DNA of 64,000 nucleotides, from positions 62,001 to 126,000 of the forward strand of contig NZ_JADEYH010000007.1 in assembly GCF_017114865.1 (NCBI RefSeq), in the 5' to 3' direction. Position 1 is the stretch's first letter. Every line of letters starts with the position of its first letter. The notes under the pieces were generated by a model. It was not told the DNA's origin and made no database searches. It worked only from the letters and a program-made list of their open reading frames with translations. A program made the translations under genes and the position numbers. This document shows, piece after piece, positions 8,689-18,102 of the stretch. Source of the stretch: Streptomyces verrucosisporus. Its GTDB lineage: Bacteria > Actinomycetota > Actinomycetes > Streptomycetales > Streptomycetaceae.

Positions 8689-9783
8689 GTGACCACCGAC
8701 CGACCCCGGCCCACGAGCCGGGACGTGGCGCGTATCGCCGGTGTCTCCCAGGCGGCCGTCTCCCTGGTGCTGGGCGGCAAGTGGCGCGGCCGGGTCTCAC
8801 CGGGCAAGGCCGAGGCGGTGCGGGAGGCCGCACGGGAGCTGGGCTACCGGCCGAACCTGGCCGCGCGCAGCCTGCGGCTGGGGCGCACCCGTACCGCGCT
8901 GCTGGTGGTCCCGGCGCTGGCCAACGAGTTCTTCGCCCGGCTCCACGCGGGCGCCGCTCGGGTGGCCGCCGAGCACGGCCTCGGGGTGGTGCTCTACCCC
9001 TCCCCGGAGGGCGTCGGGCCCGCCCGGGACCCCTTCGACTCCGCCGGCGCCGCCCTGGACGGCGTGATCGCCTCCTCGATGGCCTCCGAGGCGCCGGCCG
9101 CCCTGCGCTCAGGCGGCGAACTGCCGCTGGTGATGCTCGACAGCGATCCCGAGAACACCCAGGCGGCGGCCACCGTCAACCTCGACATCGCCGACGGCAT
9201 GCGGCAGGCGGTGGGGCACCTGCTGGAGCTGGGCCATCGCCGGGTGGCCCACATCGCCGCGGCGGTGGACTCCTGGACCTTCGAGGTGCGGGCCGCGGCG
9301 CTGGCCGAGGCTCTGGACGCGGCCGGCTGCCCGCCACCGCCCACCTGGGCGGCCGGCCTGGACGTGGCCGCCGGGACGCGCGCCGCCACGCAGGCGCTGG
9401 CGGCGGTCCCCCGGCCGACCGCGCTGGTGTGCGACGACGACGTGCTCGCCGCGGGCGCGTGCAAGGCGGTGCGGCGGCTGGGGCTGCGGGTGCCGCAGGA
9501 CGTCTCGGTGACCGGCTTCGACGATCTGTCGCTCGCCCGGGCGGTCGAGCCGGAGCTGACGACGGTGCGGCTGCCCGCCGAGGAGGCGGGGGCGGCCGGG
9601 ATGCGGGCTCTGCTGGCCGTGCTGGACGGCCGGAAGGAAGGTGCCGTGCTGGACGGCCGGGGCCCACGGGCGGCCGGCGGTTCCGGATCCCCCGCCCGGG
9701 TGACGACCCTGCCGGTGCGGCTGACCGTGCGGGACTCCACCGCTCCGCCCCCGGACACGCCCGTGGGCCCCGGCCGGCACTGA
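8689..9783 (+). CDS. LacI-family transcriptional regulator
   Basis: The 364-residue protein has the LacI N-terminal helix-turn-helix (TSRDVARIAGVSQAAVSLVL, about residues 8-27) and hinge helix (YRPNLAARSLR), followed by a periplasmic-binding-protein-like sensor domain ending in FDDLSLARAVEPELTTVRLP. The GTG start has GGGAG 7-8 nt upstream. It probably represses the divergent MFS gene and itself through the inverted repeat at 8589-8615. The ligand cannot be read from the sequence. Confidence 0.92.
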   Translation: MTTDRPRPTSRDVARIAGVSQAAVSLVLGGKWRGRVSPGKAEAVREAARELGYRPNLAARSLRLGRTRTALLVVPALANEFFARLHAGAARVAAEHGLGVVLYPSPEGVGPARDPFDSAGAALDGVIASSMASEAPAALRSGGELPLVMLDSDPENTQAAATVNLDIADGMRQAVGHLLELGHRRVAHIAAAVDSWTFEVRAAALAEALDAAGCPPPPTWAAGLDVAAGTRAATQALAAVPRPTALVCDDDVLAAGACKAVRRLGLRVPQDVSVTGFDDLSLARAVEPELTTVRLPAEEAGAAGMRALLAVLDGRKEGAVLDGRGPRAAGGSGSPARVTTLPVRLTVRDSTAPPPDTPVGPGRH

Positions 9784-9805
9784 GCACGGCCGGGGCCCAC
9801 GGGCG
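9758..9805. terminator. Bidirectional terminator between lacI-type gene and prcA
   Basis: A 19-bp stem (9758-9776 with 9787-9805) and 10-nt loop; the loop contains the stop codon of the LacI-family gene. It lies between convergent genes and should stop both transcripts. Confidence 0.75.
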
Positions 9806-9835
9806 GCCGGCGGAAGCGGGAGGGATGCGCGCAGG

Positions 9836-10636
9836 CTACTCCTCGGAGTCGGAGGCGGAGGCCTCCCCCGAGGAGGCCCCGCCGGACGACTCACCGGACG
9901 ACTCCTCGGAGGAGTCACCGGAGGGCGCGGACGCACCCTCCTCCTCCAGCAGCCGGGAGAGCTGCCGGCCGAGCACACGCTTGAACTTGCGCTGCTGGGG
10001 CCGGGTGCGGTCCAGGACGGCGACCTCCAGCTGGTCGGCCGTGAGGGTGCGCTCGCCGCCGTTGCTGTCCCGGCTCAGGGACTCCACCGCCAGCTTGAGG
10101 GCCTCGGCCAGGGTCATCCCGTCCCGGTGGCGCTGTTCGAGGTAGCTGCCGATCTGGTCGGAGTTGCCGCCGACCGCCACCGAGCCGTGCTCGTCGACGA
10201 TGGAGCCGTCGTGCGGCAGCCGGTAGATCTGGTCGTCCTCGGGGCCCTCCCCGACCTCGGCGACGATCAGCTCCACCTCGTACGGCTTCTCCGCCGCGCT
10301 GGAGAAGATGGTGCCCAGTGTCTGGGCGTAGACGTTGGCCAGGCCCCGCGCGGTGACGTCCGTGCGTGCGTAGGTGTAGCCGCGCAGGTCGGCGTAGCGG
10401 ACGCCGCCGATGCGCAGGTTCTCGAACTCGTTGTACTTGCCCACCGCCGCGAAGGCGATCCGGTCGTAGATCTCGCTGACCTTGTGCAGTGCCCGAGAGG
10501 GGTTCTCGGCGACGAACACGATGCCGTCGGCGTACTGCAACACGACCACGCTGCGGCCGCGCGCGATGCCCTTGCGGGCGTACTCGGCGCGGTCCGCCAT
10601 GGCCTGCTGGGGTGAGACATAGAACGGCGTCGACAC
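9836..10636 (-). CDS. prcA: 20S proteasome alpha subunit PrcA
   Basis: PrcA forms the outer gated rings of the bacterial 20S proteasome. The N-terminus [26 protein letters not shown] is the typical alpha-subunit gate and H0 helix, and [19 protein letters not shown] leads into the Ntn fold. The 266-residue protein ends in about 35 residues of Ser/Glu/Gly-rich acidic sequence after [10 protein letters not shown]. The start is GTG with GGAAGGGA upstream. It follows prcB by 22 nt, so the two are cotranscribed. Confidence 0.97.
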   Translation of the reverse strand: MSTPFYVSPQQAMADRAEYARKGIARGRSVVVLQYADGIVFVAENPSRALHKVSEIYDRIAFAAVGKYNEFENLRIGGVRYADLRGYTYARTDVTARGLANVYAQTLGTIFSSAAEKPYEVELIVAEVGEGPEDDQIYRLPHDGSIVDEHGSVAVGGNSDQIGSYLEQRHRDGMTLAEALKLAVESLSRDSNGGERTLTADQLEVAVLDRTRPQQRKFKRVLGRQLSRLLEEEGASAPSGDSSEESSGESSGGASSGEASASDSEE

Positions 10637-10658
10637 CGGCTATCGGTCCCTTCCTGAT

Positions 10659-11504
10659 CTAGAGCACAGGGGCCTGGGGCCCGTTGGGCGACTGGAGCCG
10701 GCCGTCGTGCACCGAGCGGGCGATCTCGGCGACCTCCTCCTCGGTGAGCCTGCGGAAGCCGTCCTCGGTGATCACCGTGACGACGGGGTAGATCCGGCGC
10801 ACCAGGTCGGGACCGCCGGTGGCGGAGTCGTCGTCGGCGGCGTCGTAGAGGGCCTGGACGACGGCCGTGGCCGCCTGCCGCTCGCCCAGGTCGTCGCGGT
10901 GCAGCTTCTTGAGCGAACCGCGTGCGAAGACCGAGCCGGAGCCGACCGCCGCGAAGCCCTGTTCCTCGGATCGCCCACCGGTCACGTCGTAGGAGAAGAT
11001 ACGACCCCTGCCCCGGTCCACGTCGTACCCGGCGAACAGCGGGATCACCGCCAGGCCCTGCATGGCCATGCCGAGATTGCCGCGGATCATCGTGGACAGG
11101 CGGTTGGCCTTGCCCTCCAGGGACAGCTGGGTGCCCTCGACCTTCTCGAAGTGCTCCAGCTCCAGCTGGAAGAGCCTGACCATCTCCACGGCGAGTCCGG
11201 CGGTCCCGGCGATGCCGACGGCGCTGTACTCGTCGGCCGGGAAGACCTTCTCGATGTCGCGCTGGGCGATCATGTTGCCCATCGTCGCGCGCCGGTCGCC
11301 GGCCAGCACCACGCCGCCGGGGAAGGTGACCGCGACGATCGTCGTGCCGTGCGGCGCCTCGACGGCGCCCTTCACGGGCGGGAGCGGACGGTTTCCGGGG
11401 AGCTGCTCGGGCGCGTGCTCGGACAGGAAGTCCATGAACGAGGACGAGCCCGGCGTCAGGAAGGCAGCAGGCAGACGCCCTGTGCTACGGGTGTTGGCTT
11501 CCAC
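10659..11504 (-). CDS. prcB: 20S proteasome beta subunit PrcB
   Basis: This is the catalytic subunit. The GTG start at 11504 ([10 protein letters not shown]) has GGAAGGA five nt upstream and gives 281 residues. A 53-residue propeptide ends in PHG, and autocleavage would expose Thr54 of [21 protein letters not shown] as the N-terminal nucleophile; the GDRRAT strand and Lys/Asp of the Ntn active site follow. The gene is first in the prcBA pair and sits behind the hairpin that separates it from pup. Confidence 0.97.
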   Translation of the reverse strand: MEANTRSTGRLPAAFLTPGSSSFMDFLSEHAPEQLPGNRPLPPVKGAVEAPHGTTIVAVTFPGGVVLAGDRRATMGNMIAQRDIEKVFPADEYSAVGIAGTAGLAVEMVRLFQLELEHFEKVEGTQLSLEGKANRLSTMIRGNLGMAMQGLAVIPLFAGYDVDRGRGRIFSYDVTGGRSEEQGFAAVGSGSVFARGSLKKLHRDDLGERQAATAVVQALYDAADDDSATGGPDLVRRIYPVVTVITEDGFRRLTEEEVAEIARSVHDGRLQSPNGPQAPVL

Positions 11505-11580
11505 ACGTTTCCTTCCACCAGATCGTGAGACCGGATCTTGAGAATCCTGCACGGACCTTACCCGTGGCGGCGGATGTCAT

Positions 11581-11618
11581 CCGTCCCGCACCCCCGCCGT
11601 CGCGGGGGTGCGGGACGG
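11581..11618 (-). terminator. Perfect 17-bp hairpin between pup and prcB
   Basis: CCGTCCCGCACCCCCGC at 11581-11597 pairs exactly with 11602-11618 around a 4-nt CGTC loop. It begins 11 nt after the pup stop and ends 77 nt before the prcB start in the minus direction. No T-tract follows. It may be a partial terminator that sets the ratio of Pup to proteasome or an mRNA-stability element. Confidence 0.75.
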
Positions 11619-11629
11619 ACGGGCACGCC

Positions 11630-11848
11630 CTACTCGCCGCCCTTCTGCACGAAGGAGCGCACGAAGTCCTCGGCGTTCTCCTCGAGTACGTCGTCGATCT
11701 CGTCCAGCACGGAGTCCACCTCGTCCGACAGCGCCTCCTGGCGCTCCTTGAGGTCCTCCGAGACCTGCGCGTCCTGCGTCTGCTCGTCGACCTCCTCGGT
11801 GGTGCGTGCCGCCTTCTGCTGACCGCCGCCGGTGTCCTTGGTCGCCAT
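11630..11848 (-). CDS. pup: Prokaryotic ubiquitin-like protein Pup
   Basis: Pup is the 72-residue disordered tag joined to lysines of proteasome substrates. The sequence starts MATKDTGGGQQKAARTTEEV, has a central helix-prone segment (SEDLKERQEALSDEVDSVLDEIDDVLEEN) that docks on Arc/Mpa and PafA, and ends FVRSFVQKGGE. The last codon is GAG, so Pup is made with the ligation-ready C-terminal glutamate and needs no deamidation. The ATG at 11848 matches the conserved start; a GTG three codons upstream overlaps the RBS. Confidence 0.98.
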   Translation of the reverse strand: MATKDTGGGQQKAARTTEEVDEQTQDAQVSEDLKERQEALSDEVDSVLDEIDDVLEENAEDFVRSFVQKGGE

Positions 11849-12054
11849 ATACCTCACCCCGCTCGGTTGGACGGTACAAGATCAGACCCTACAAGCCGGG
11901 CCTGACATCGGCCCTTCTCCTGCTCGGTGGCACTTCCCACCGTGCCGCCGCCATGCCACTGCCATGCCTCTGCCACGCCGCCGTCGCCGGCGTTCGGAAG
12001 CCGTCTCCATGATTCCCGCGTCCGGAGGCTTTCAGCCGTCCCCTCTCCCCCGGT

Positions 12055-13566
12055 TCACTTTCCGGACAGCGCCCTGACCAGCTCCTCCGCCGTACCGCAG
12101 CGGTCGAGCAGCTCGCTGACGTGGGCGCGCGTGCCGCGCAGCGGCTCCAGGGTGGGTACCCGCTGAAGGGAGTCCCGACCCGGCAGATCGAAGATCACCG
12201 AGTCCCAGGAGGCCGCGGCCACCGCGTCGGCGTACCGCTCCAGGCACTGGCCCCGGAAGTAGGCGCGGGTGTCCTCAGGAGGCTGGGAGCGGGCCCGCTC
12301 CACCTCCGCCTCGTCCAGCAGCCGCTTCATCCGGCCGCGGGCCGCCAGGCGGTTGTACAGCCCCTTGTCGGGGCGTACGTCGGCGTACTGCAGGTCCACC
12401 AGGTGCAGCCGGGCCGCGTCCCAGTCCAGGCCGTCGCGGCGCCGGTAGCCCTCCATCAGCTCCCGCTTGGCGACCCAGTCCAGCTCGCCCGCCAGGCTCA
12501 TCGGATCGCTCTCCAGACGCACCAGGACGTCCTCCCAGCGGGCCAGCACGTCCCTGGTCTGCTCGTCCGCGTCCTGCCCCCAGCGCTCCTCCACGTACTT
12601 GCGGGCCAGCTCGTAGTACTCCATCTGGAGCTGTACGGCGGTGAGCGTCCGTCCGCTGCGCAGCCTGATCGGCCGGCGCAGCGACGGGTCGTGGCTGACC
12701 TGGTGAAGGGTGCGCACGGGCTGGTCGACGGCCAGGTCGACGGCGATGAAGCCGTCCTCGATCATGGACAGCACCAGGGAGGCGGTGCCGAGCTTGAGGT
12801 AGGTGGAGATCTCCGACAGGTTGGCGTCACCGACGATCACATGCAGCCGGCGGTACTTCTCGGCGTCGGCGTGCGGCTCGTCCCGGGTGTTGATGATCGG
12901 CCGTTTGAGGGTGGTCTCCAGGCCGACCTCCACCTCGAAGTAATCGGCCCGCTGGCTGATCTGGAAGCCGTGCTCGGAGCCGTCCTGCCCGATCCCGACG
13001 CGCCCGGCCCCGGTGACGACCTGGCGGGAGACGAAGAAGGGCGTCAGATGGCGCACGATCTCCGAGAAGGGGGTCTCCCGCTTCATCAGGTAGTTCTCGT
13101 GGCAGCCGTAGGAGGCGCCCTTGTTGTCGGTGTTGTTCTTGTAGAGGTGGATCGGCTGGGCGCCGGGCACCTCGGCGGCGCGCCGGGCGGCCTCGGCCAT
13201 GATCCGCTCGCCGGCTTTGTCCCACAGCACGGCGTCCCTCGGATTGGTGACCTCCGGGGCGCTGTACTCGGGGTGCGCGTGGTCCACGTACAGCCGCGCG
13301 CCGTTGGTGAGGATCACGTTGGCCAGGCCGATGTCCTCGTCCGTGAGCTGGCTGGAGTCGGCGGCCTCGCGCGCGAGGTCGAAGCCCCTGGCGTCCCGCA
13401 GCGGGTTCTCCTCCTCGAAGTCCCAGCGGGCGCGGCGCGCCCGGTGCATCGCCGCCGCGTAGGCGTTGACGACCTGGGACGAGGTGAGCATGGCATTGGC
13501 GTTCGGGTGACCGGGGACGGAGATCCCGTACTCCGTCTCGATGCCCATCACTCGCCGTACGGTCAT
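12055..13566 (-). CDS. dop: Pup deamidase/depupylase Dop
   Basis: Dop is the PafA homologue that removes Pup from substrates and, in species whose Pup ends in Gln, deamidates it. The 503-residue protein has MGIETEYGI for Mg-ATP, the longer Dop-specific insertion (about residues 45-80) and catalytic Asp95 in [14 protein letters not shown], plus [18 protein letters not shown]. It is followed by pup on the same strand after about 206 nt that I could not resolve into a gene. Given the GGE ending of Pup here, the working role should be depupylation. Confidence 0.97.
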   Translation of the reverse strand: MTVRRVMGIETEYGISVPGHPNANAMLTSSQVVNAYAAAMHRARRARWDFEEENPLRDARGFDLAREAADSSQLTDEDIGLANVILTNGARLYVDHAHPEYSAPEVTNPRDAVLWDKAGERIMAEAARRAAEVPGAQPIHLYKNNTDNKGASYGCHENYLMKRETPFSEIVRHLTPFFVSRQVVTGAGRVGIGQDGSEHGFQISQRADYFEVEVGLETTLKRPIINTRDEPHADAEKYRRLHVIVGDANLSEISTYLKLGTASLVLSMIEDGFIAVDLAVDQPVRTLHQVSHDPSLRRPIRLRSGRTLTAVQLQMEYYELARKYVEERWGQDADEQTRDVLARWEDVLVRLESDPMSLAGELDWVAKRELMEGYRRRDGLDWDAARLHLVDLQYADVRPDKGLYNRLAARGRMKRLLDEAEVERARSQPPEDTRAYFRGQCLERYADAVAAASWDSVIFDLPGRDSLQRVPTLEPLRGTRAHVSELLDRCGTAEELVRALSGK

Positions 13567-13825
13567 GCGGCCCTCCTTGCCCGGCGGCGGCCCGCCTTTG
13601 GGCCACCGCTCAAGTCCCGCTGCGCATCCGGCCCGTTCGCGGCCCCTGGTCCCGCACTCCGCATGGCGGCGGTACGGACGAGCCTAGGGCGGTCGGGCCC
13701 CGGTTGGGAGATCACTGCGGACTTCCCGTGTTTCCTCGGTGGAGATCGGTCCGAAAAGATCCGGCTGCGGACGCCCGCCCCGCCTGTCGACGGTGACACG
13801 GGCATCCGCAGCCGGACGGTGTCTT
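13567..13825. other. arc-dop intergenic region
   Basis: No gene is seen. The 3' part carries the arc hairpin (13761-13815); the remaining 190 nt should hold a dop-pup promoter, with a comparatively AT-rich patch near 13720-13760. No consensus -35/-10 pair is convincing. Confidence 0.4.
13761..13815 (-). terminator. arc terminator hairpin
   Basis: CCGGCTGCGGA (13761-13771) pairs with TCCGCAGCCGG (13805-13815), followed by a C/A mismatch and a 5-bp GCCCG/CGGGC inner stem. The hairpin starts 10 nt beyond the arc stop. Confidence 0.65.
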
Positions 13826-15592
13826 CTACAGGTACTGACCGGTGTTGGCCACCGTGTCGATGGAGCGTCCGGTGTCCGCGCCCTGCTTTCCGGTGACGAG
13901 GGTGCGGATGAAGACGATCCGCTCGCCCTTCTTGCCGGAGATGCGGGCCCAGTCGTCGGGGTTGGTGGTGTTGGGCAGGTCCTCGTTCTCCTTGAACTCG
14001 TCCACGCACGCGGCGAGCAGATGGGAGACCCGCAGGCCCTTCTGGTTGTGGTCGAGGAAGGCCTTGATCGCCATCTTCTTGGCCCGGTCGACGATGTTCT
14101 GGATCATCGCGCCGGAGTTGAAGTCCTTGAAGTACAGGACCTCCTTGTCACCGTTGGCGTAGGTGACCTCCAGGAAGCGGTTCTCCTCGGACTCGGCGTA
14201 CATCTGCTCGACGACCGACTGGATCATCCCGGCGACGGTGGCCTCGGGGTCCTTGTTGTGCTCCGTGAGGTCGTCCGCGTGCAGCGGGAGGTTCGGGGTC
14301 AGGTACTTCGAGAAGATGTCCTTGGCGGCCTCGGCGTCCGGACGTTCGATCTTGATCTTCACATCGAGGCGTCCCGGTCGCAGGATCGCCGGGTCGATCA
14401 TGTCCTCGCGGTTGGAGGCACCGATGACGATGACGTTCTCCAGCCCCTCCACGCCGTCGATCTCCGACAGCAGCTGCGGGACGATGGTGTTCTCCACGTC
14501 CGAGCTGACGCCGGAGCCGCGGGTGCGGAACAGGGAGTCCATCTCGTCGAAGAAGACGATGACGGGCGTGCCCTCGCTCGCCTTCTCCCGGGCCCGCTGG
14601 AAGACCAGCCGGATGTGCCGCTCGGTCTCGCCGACGTACTTGTTCAGCAGCTCGGGGCCCTTGATGTTGAGGAAGTAGCTCTTCCCCTGGGGCTGCCCGG
14701 TCACCTCGGCGACCTTCTTGGCAAGGGAGTTGGCCACGGCCTTGGCGATGAGGGTCTTGCCGCAGCCGGGCGGGCCGTAGAGCAGGACGCCCTTGGGCGG
14801 GCGGAGTTCGTGCTCCTTGAACAGGTCCGGGTAGAGGTAAGGGAGCTCCACCGCGTCGCGGATCAGCTCGATCTGACCGCCCAGGCCACCGATCTTGTTG
14901 TAATCGATGTCCGGGACCTCTTCGAGGACGAGCTCCTCCACCTCGCTCTTGGGCACGACCTCGTAGACGTACCCCGAGCGCGGCTCCAGCAGCAGCGCGT
15001 CACCGGCCCGGAGCGTGGCGTTCATAAGGGGCTCGGCGAGCCTGACCACGCGCTCCTCGTCGGTGTGCCCGATCACCAGAGCGCGCTCGCCGTCCTCCAG
15101 GACCTCTTTGAGGGTGACGATGTCCCCGGCGCGTTCGAACTCCATGGCCTCGACCACATTGAGCGCCTCGTTCAGCATGACCTCCTGGCCACGCCTGAGC
15201 TCACCGAGGTCGAGACTGGGGCTGACGTTCACCCGGAGCTTGCGCCCGCCGGTGAAGATGTCGGCCGTACCGTCCTCGTTCGCCTGCAGAAAAACTCCGA
15301 AGCCGGCCGGCGGCTGGGCCAGCCGGTCGACCTCCTCCTTGAGGGCCACGATCTGGTCACGGGCCTCACGGAGGGTGCCTGCGAGCCGCTCGTTCTGTGC
15401 GGACACACCGGCCAGGTTCGTCTGCAGCTCGACGATCCGCTCCTCGAGAATCCGAGTGTGGCGCGGAGAGTCGGCGAGCTTGCGGCGCAGGACGGCGATC
15501 TCCTGCTCGAGATGGGCAACCTGGCCTGCCGGGTCGTCGGAACCCCGTTCGGGCCGGATGCCGCGGTTGATGTCGTCGTCGTGGGCTGCCAC
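13826..15592 (-). CDS. arc: Proteasome-associated AAA+ ATPase Arc/Mpa
   Basis: Arc is the hexameric unfoldase that binds pupylated proteins and feeds them to the 20S core. The 588-residue product has an N-terminal coiled coil (about residues 22-90) that binds Pup, two OB-type beta domains, Walker A GPPGCGKT (273-280), Walker B VIVFFDE (DE at 349-350) and the C-terminal Gln-Tyr-Leu tail with the penultimate Tyr that opens the proteasome gate. The GTG at 15592 is chosen because AGGAGG lies 8 nt upstream; six more codons upstream would run through that site. Confidence 0.97.
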   Translation of the reverse strand: MAAHDDDINRGIRPERGSDDPAGQVAHLEQEIAVLRRKLADSPRHTRILEERIVELQTNLAGVSAQNERLAGTLREARDQIVALKEEVDRLAQPPAGFGVFLQANEDGTADIFTGGRKLRVNVSPSLDLGELRRGQEVMLNEALNVVEAMEFERAGDIVTLKEVLEDGERALVIGHTDEERVVRLAEPLMNATLRAGDALLLEPRSGYVYEVVPKSEVEELVLEEVPDIDYNKIGGLGGQIELIRDAVELPYLYPDLFKEHELRPPKGVLLYGPPGCGKTLIAKAVANSLAKKVAEVTGQPQGKSYFLNIKGPELLNKYVGETERHIRLVFQRAREKASEGTPVIVFFDEMDSLFRTRGSGVSSDVENTIVPQLLSEIDGVEGLENVIVIGASNREDMIDPAILRPGRLDVKIKIERPDAEAAKDIFSKYLTPNLPLHADDLTEHNKDPEATVAGMIQSVVEQMYAESEENRFLEVTYANGDKEVLYFKDFNSGAMIQNIVDRAKKMAIKAFLDHNQKGLRVSHLLAACVDEFKENEDLPNTTNPDDWARISGKKGERIVFIRTLVTGKQGADTGRSIDTVANTGQYL

Positions 15593-15870
15593 GGTCCTCA
15601 CCTCCTCCAAGGGGAGCTGGACGCTTCCTGACCCTACCTGGACCCGTGGGGGTTGAAACCCCTAGATCACAAACACGGTCGGGGTGTGTCTGATCTTCAC
15701 CCTTGCGCACTCCCTTACCCCGGGTGAATACCCACCCAACCTCTCCGGAAAGCGGCCGGTTGTATCGTCTGAAGCGTCAACCCCCGTCACGGGTGGCTCT
15801 ATTCCGCCAAGATCACACCGACAATCCGTCACACGGTCCGGTCACGAGCGCAGGAACGGCAGGCAGCAAC
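15593..15870. other. Divergent promoter region, arc and ferredoxin
   Basis: The region separates divergent arc and ferredoxin genes and must hold both promoters. AT-richer stretches occur near 15655-15700 (CTAGATCACAAACACGG) and near 15770 (GGTTGTATCGTCTG). A small GGGTGAATACCC inverted repeat lies around 15720-15735. I cannot assign a sigma consensus with confidence. Confidence 0.4.
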
Positions 15871-16182
15871 ATGGGCTCGCACAACGAGCAGACCGCAGAA
15901 CTGGAAGTCTGGATCGACCAGGAACTCTGCACCGGCGACGGGATCTGCGCGCAGTACGCGCCCGAGGTCTTCGAGCTGGACATCGACGGGCTCGCCTACG
16001 TGAAGGGCCCCGCCCCCGCGGGCGAGGAGGCGGAGCTGCGCACCGAGCCGGGCGCCACCGCCCCCGTCCCCCTCCCACTGCTCAGCGACGTGGTGGATTC
16101 GGCCAGGGAGTGCCCGGGCGAGTGCATCCACGTGCGCCGGGCGGCCGACGGCGTCGAGGTGTACGGCCCCGACGCCGGGTAG
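15871..16182 (+). CDS. Ferredoxin, single [3Fe-4S]/[4Fe-4S] cluster
   Basis: A 103-residue electron carrier. The cluster ligands are seen in LCTGDGICAQYAPEVFELD (C-x5-C) and CPGEC near residue 85-90; the x5 spacing is typical of [3Fe-4S] ferredoxins that serve cytochromes P450 and other oxygenases in Streptomyces. The 20-residue insert rich in Pro/Ala/Glu between the clusters of ligands is unusual but common in the genus. It is monocistronic between arc and a convergent gene, so its redox partner is not evident here. Confidence 0.9.
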   Translation: MGSHNEQTAELEVWIDQELCTGDGICAQYAPEVFELDIDGLAYVKGPAPAGEEAELRTEPGATAPVPLPLLSDVVDSARECPGECIHVRRAADGVEVYGPDAG

Positions 16183-16229
16183 TACGGCGGCGCTGCGGCC
16201 TCCGGCCGCGCCGGGTGTCGCGTGACCGC

Positions 16230-16970
16230 TCAGACACTCCGCGCGGTCGGCGCCGCCTCCAGCACGAACTTCCCGCCCCGCCACTGCCATTCGACGTCCC
16301 GCGCCTGGTCGGGGCAGCAGCGGGGCACGTCCGGCGACGAGTAGCCCAGCAGTCTGGCGGACACCGTGCGGTCGCGGACGGCCAGGTCCTGCACAGCCAT
16401 CCCCTCCTCCGGATCCACCAGGGTCTCGGCGATCCGGGGTCCGCCTCCCTCGCTCGCGGGGTGCGCCAGGACGTACACCCCGCTGGGCGGGGTGCCGAGC
16501 CCCGCGGCGCAGCGGACCACCGCGACGGTCTCGGCGCGGCCGTCGCCGTCGAAGTCCACGGCCGCCCTGTCGATCACCTCGGCCTCCGCGGGGCCGCACT
16601 CCAGCGGGTAGCGGGCCGTGTCCGCGTCCGGCCCGGGAGCCACCGCGGAGGTCTCCCGCGGCTGGGTGGCGTCGGCGCCGGCGGGCTCCAGCAGCGCGAC
16701 CGCGCCCAGCAGTGCGCCCAGCGCCGCGGCGGTGGCGAACCAGTGCGGCGCGCGGGTCCGGGTGTGGGCGGGGGCCTCGGGGGAAGACGCGGTGGAGGAC
16801 GGTGTCCGGTCCGTCCCAGAGGCCCCGGCCGGACCGGGCTGGGGCGGGACGCGGGAGGCGGTGCCGGGGAGGGGCGAGGCGGAGGGAGCGGGCGCAGAGT
16901 CTGCCGGAAGCTGCACGCGGGACGGCTCCTGTGAGGTGCGGGCGGCCGGGGGTGCCCAGCATCGTGCCAT
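16230..16970 (-). CDS. Membrane-anchored protein with FG-GAP-like repeat, unknown function
   Basis: The 246-residue protein has a Pro/Ser/Ala-rich cytoplasmic N-terminus (about 75 residues), one membrane helix (ATAAALGALLGAVALLEPAG, about residues 79-98) and an extracytoplasmic domain with DFDGDGRAETVAVVRC, an FG-GAP/calcium-loop-like motif. Cys pairs may form disulfides (YPLECG, VVRCA, PRCCPD). I do not recognise a named family. It converges on the ferredoxin gene. Confidence 0.65.
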   Translation of the reverse strand: MARCWAPPAARTSQEPSRVQLPADSAPAPSASPLPGTASRVPPQPGPAGASGTDRTPSSTASSPEAPAHTRTRAPHWFATAAALGALLGAVALLEPAGADATQPRETSAVAPGPDADTARYPLECGPAEAEVIDRAAVDFDGDGRAETVAVVRCAAGLGTPPSGVYVLAHPASEGGGPRIAETLVDPEEGMAVQDLAVRDRTVSARLLGYSSPDVPRCCPDQARDVEWQWRGGKFVLEAAPTARSV

Positions 16971-17080
16971 ACGTCACACCGCGGTGGAACGGCCGGGTGC
17001 GCTTCGCCGCCGCCCCGTCTCCCGCCCGGCCCGCACAGGGCCGCCCCCGCATACGCCGCGGATGGCGGAAAAGAGCCGTA

Positions 17081-17980
17081 TCAGCCGCGGCCCGAGCCGC
17101 TGCCCGGACAGCTGTAGTCCTCCCCGTAGGCGCCCTTGGCCGGGCGGCGGCGGCGCATCGGGGGCTCCACCCCGTCGGCGAGCCGGCGGGCGGTGAGCAG
17201 GAAGCCGGTGTGCCCGATCATGCGGTGGTCGGGGCGGACGGCCAGACCCTCGACGTGCCAGGTGCGCACCATGGTCTCCCAGGCGGCCGGCTCATTGAAG
17301 GTGCCGTGCTCGCGGATGGACTCCACGGTGCGGGCGAGCTGGGTGGTGGTGGCGACGTAGGCGCACAGGATGCCACCGGGGACGAGGGCCTTGGAGACGG
17401 CCTCCAGGCACTCCCAGGGGGCGAGCATGTCCAGGATGACCCGGTCGACCTCGGTGTCGGACAGGTTGTCCTGGAGGTCTCCGACGGTCAGCCGCCAGGC
17501 CGGGTGCGGGCCGCCGAAGTACCGCTCGACGTTCGCCTGCGCGATCTCGGCGAAGTCGGCGCGGCGCTCGTAGGAGTGCAGCATGCCCTGGTCGCCCACG
17601 GCCCGCAGCAGGAAGGTGCTCAGCGAGCCCGAGCCGACGCCGGCCTCGACGACGCGCGCGCCGGGGAAGATGTCGGCCATCGCGAGGATCTGCCCCGCGT
17701 CCTTGGGGTAGACGACGGCAGCGCCGCGCGGCATGGACAGGACGTAGTCGGGGAGCAGGGGACGCAGCGCGAGGTAGGCGACGTTTCCCGTGGTACGGAC
17801 GACCGTGCCCTCGGGAGCACCGATCAGCTCGTCGTGGGGGAAGGCTCCCTTGTGGGTGTGGAAGCTCTTCCCCGCCTCGAGCGTGAAGGTGTAGTGGCGT
17901 CCCTTGGGGTCGGTGAGCTGGACCTGGTCCCCGACCTGGAAGGGCCCGCGACGGCGGGCGGCACCGGTCGGTTCGGACAT
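17081..17980 (-). CDS. trmI: tRNA (adenine-58-N1)-methyltransferase TrmI
   Basis: TrmI methylates A58 of the tRNA T-loop with S-adenosylmethionine as a tetramer. The 299-residue protein has the N-terminal beta domain (FQVGDQVQLTDPKGRHYTFTL), the TrmI-specific GFPHDELIG-like segment AFPHDELIGAPEG, the SAM-binding loop VVEAGVGSGSLSTFLL and DMLAPWE as motif IV. A Gly/Arg-rich tail follows. It lies 122 nt downstream of the site-2 protease gene on the same strand. Confidence 0.95.
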   Translation of the reverse strand: MSEPTGAARRRGPFQVGDQVQLTDPKGRHYTFTLEAGKSFHTHKGAFPHDELIGAPEGTVVRTTGNVAYLALRPLLPDYVLSMPRGAAVVYPKDAGQILAMADIFPGARVVEAGVGSGSLSTFLLRAVGDQGMLHSYERRADFAEIAQANVERYFGGPHPAWRLTVGDLQDNLSDTEVDRVILDMLAPWECLEAVSKALVPGGILCAYVATTTQLARTVESIREHGTFNEPAAWETMVRTWHVEGLAVRPDHRMIGHTGFLLTARRLADGVEPPMRRRRPAKGAYGEDYSCPGSGSGRG

Positions 17981-18102
17981 GGGGGCAAGGGTAGTCCAGG
18001 CACGCCCTCCGGCCGTAATCGAGGCCCGCCCCTCCCCCGCGTCCCTCCCCCGGGCGGCCCCGGAGAGGCGGACGGGGCGTACGGGACGAGGTTCCCGGAA
18101 GT

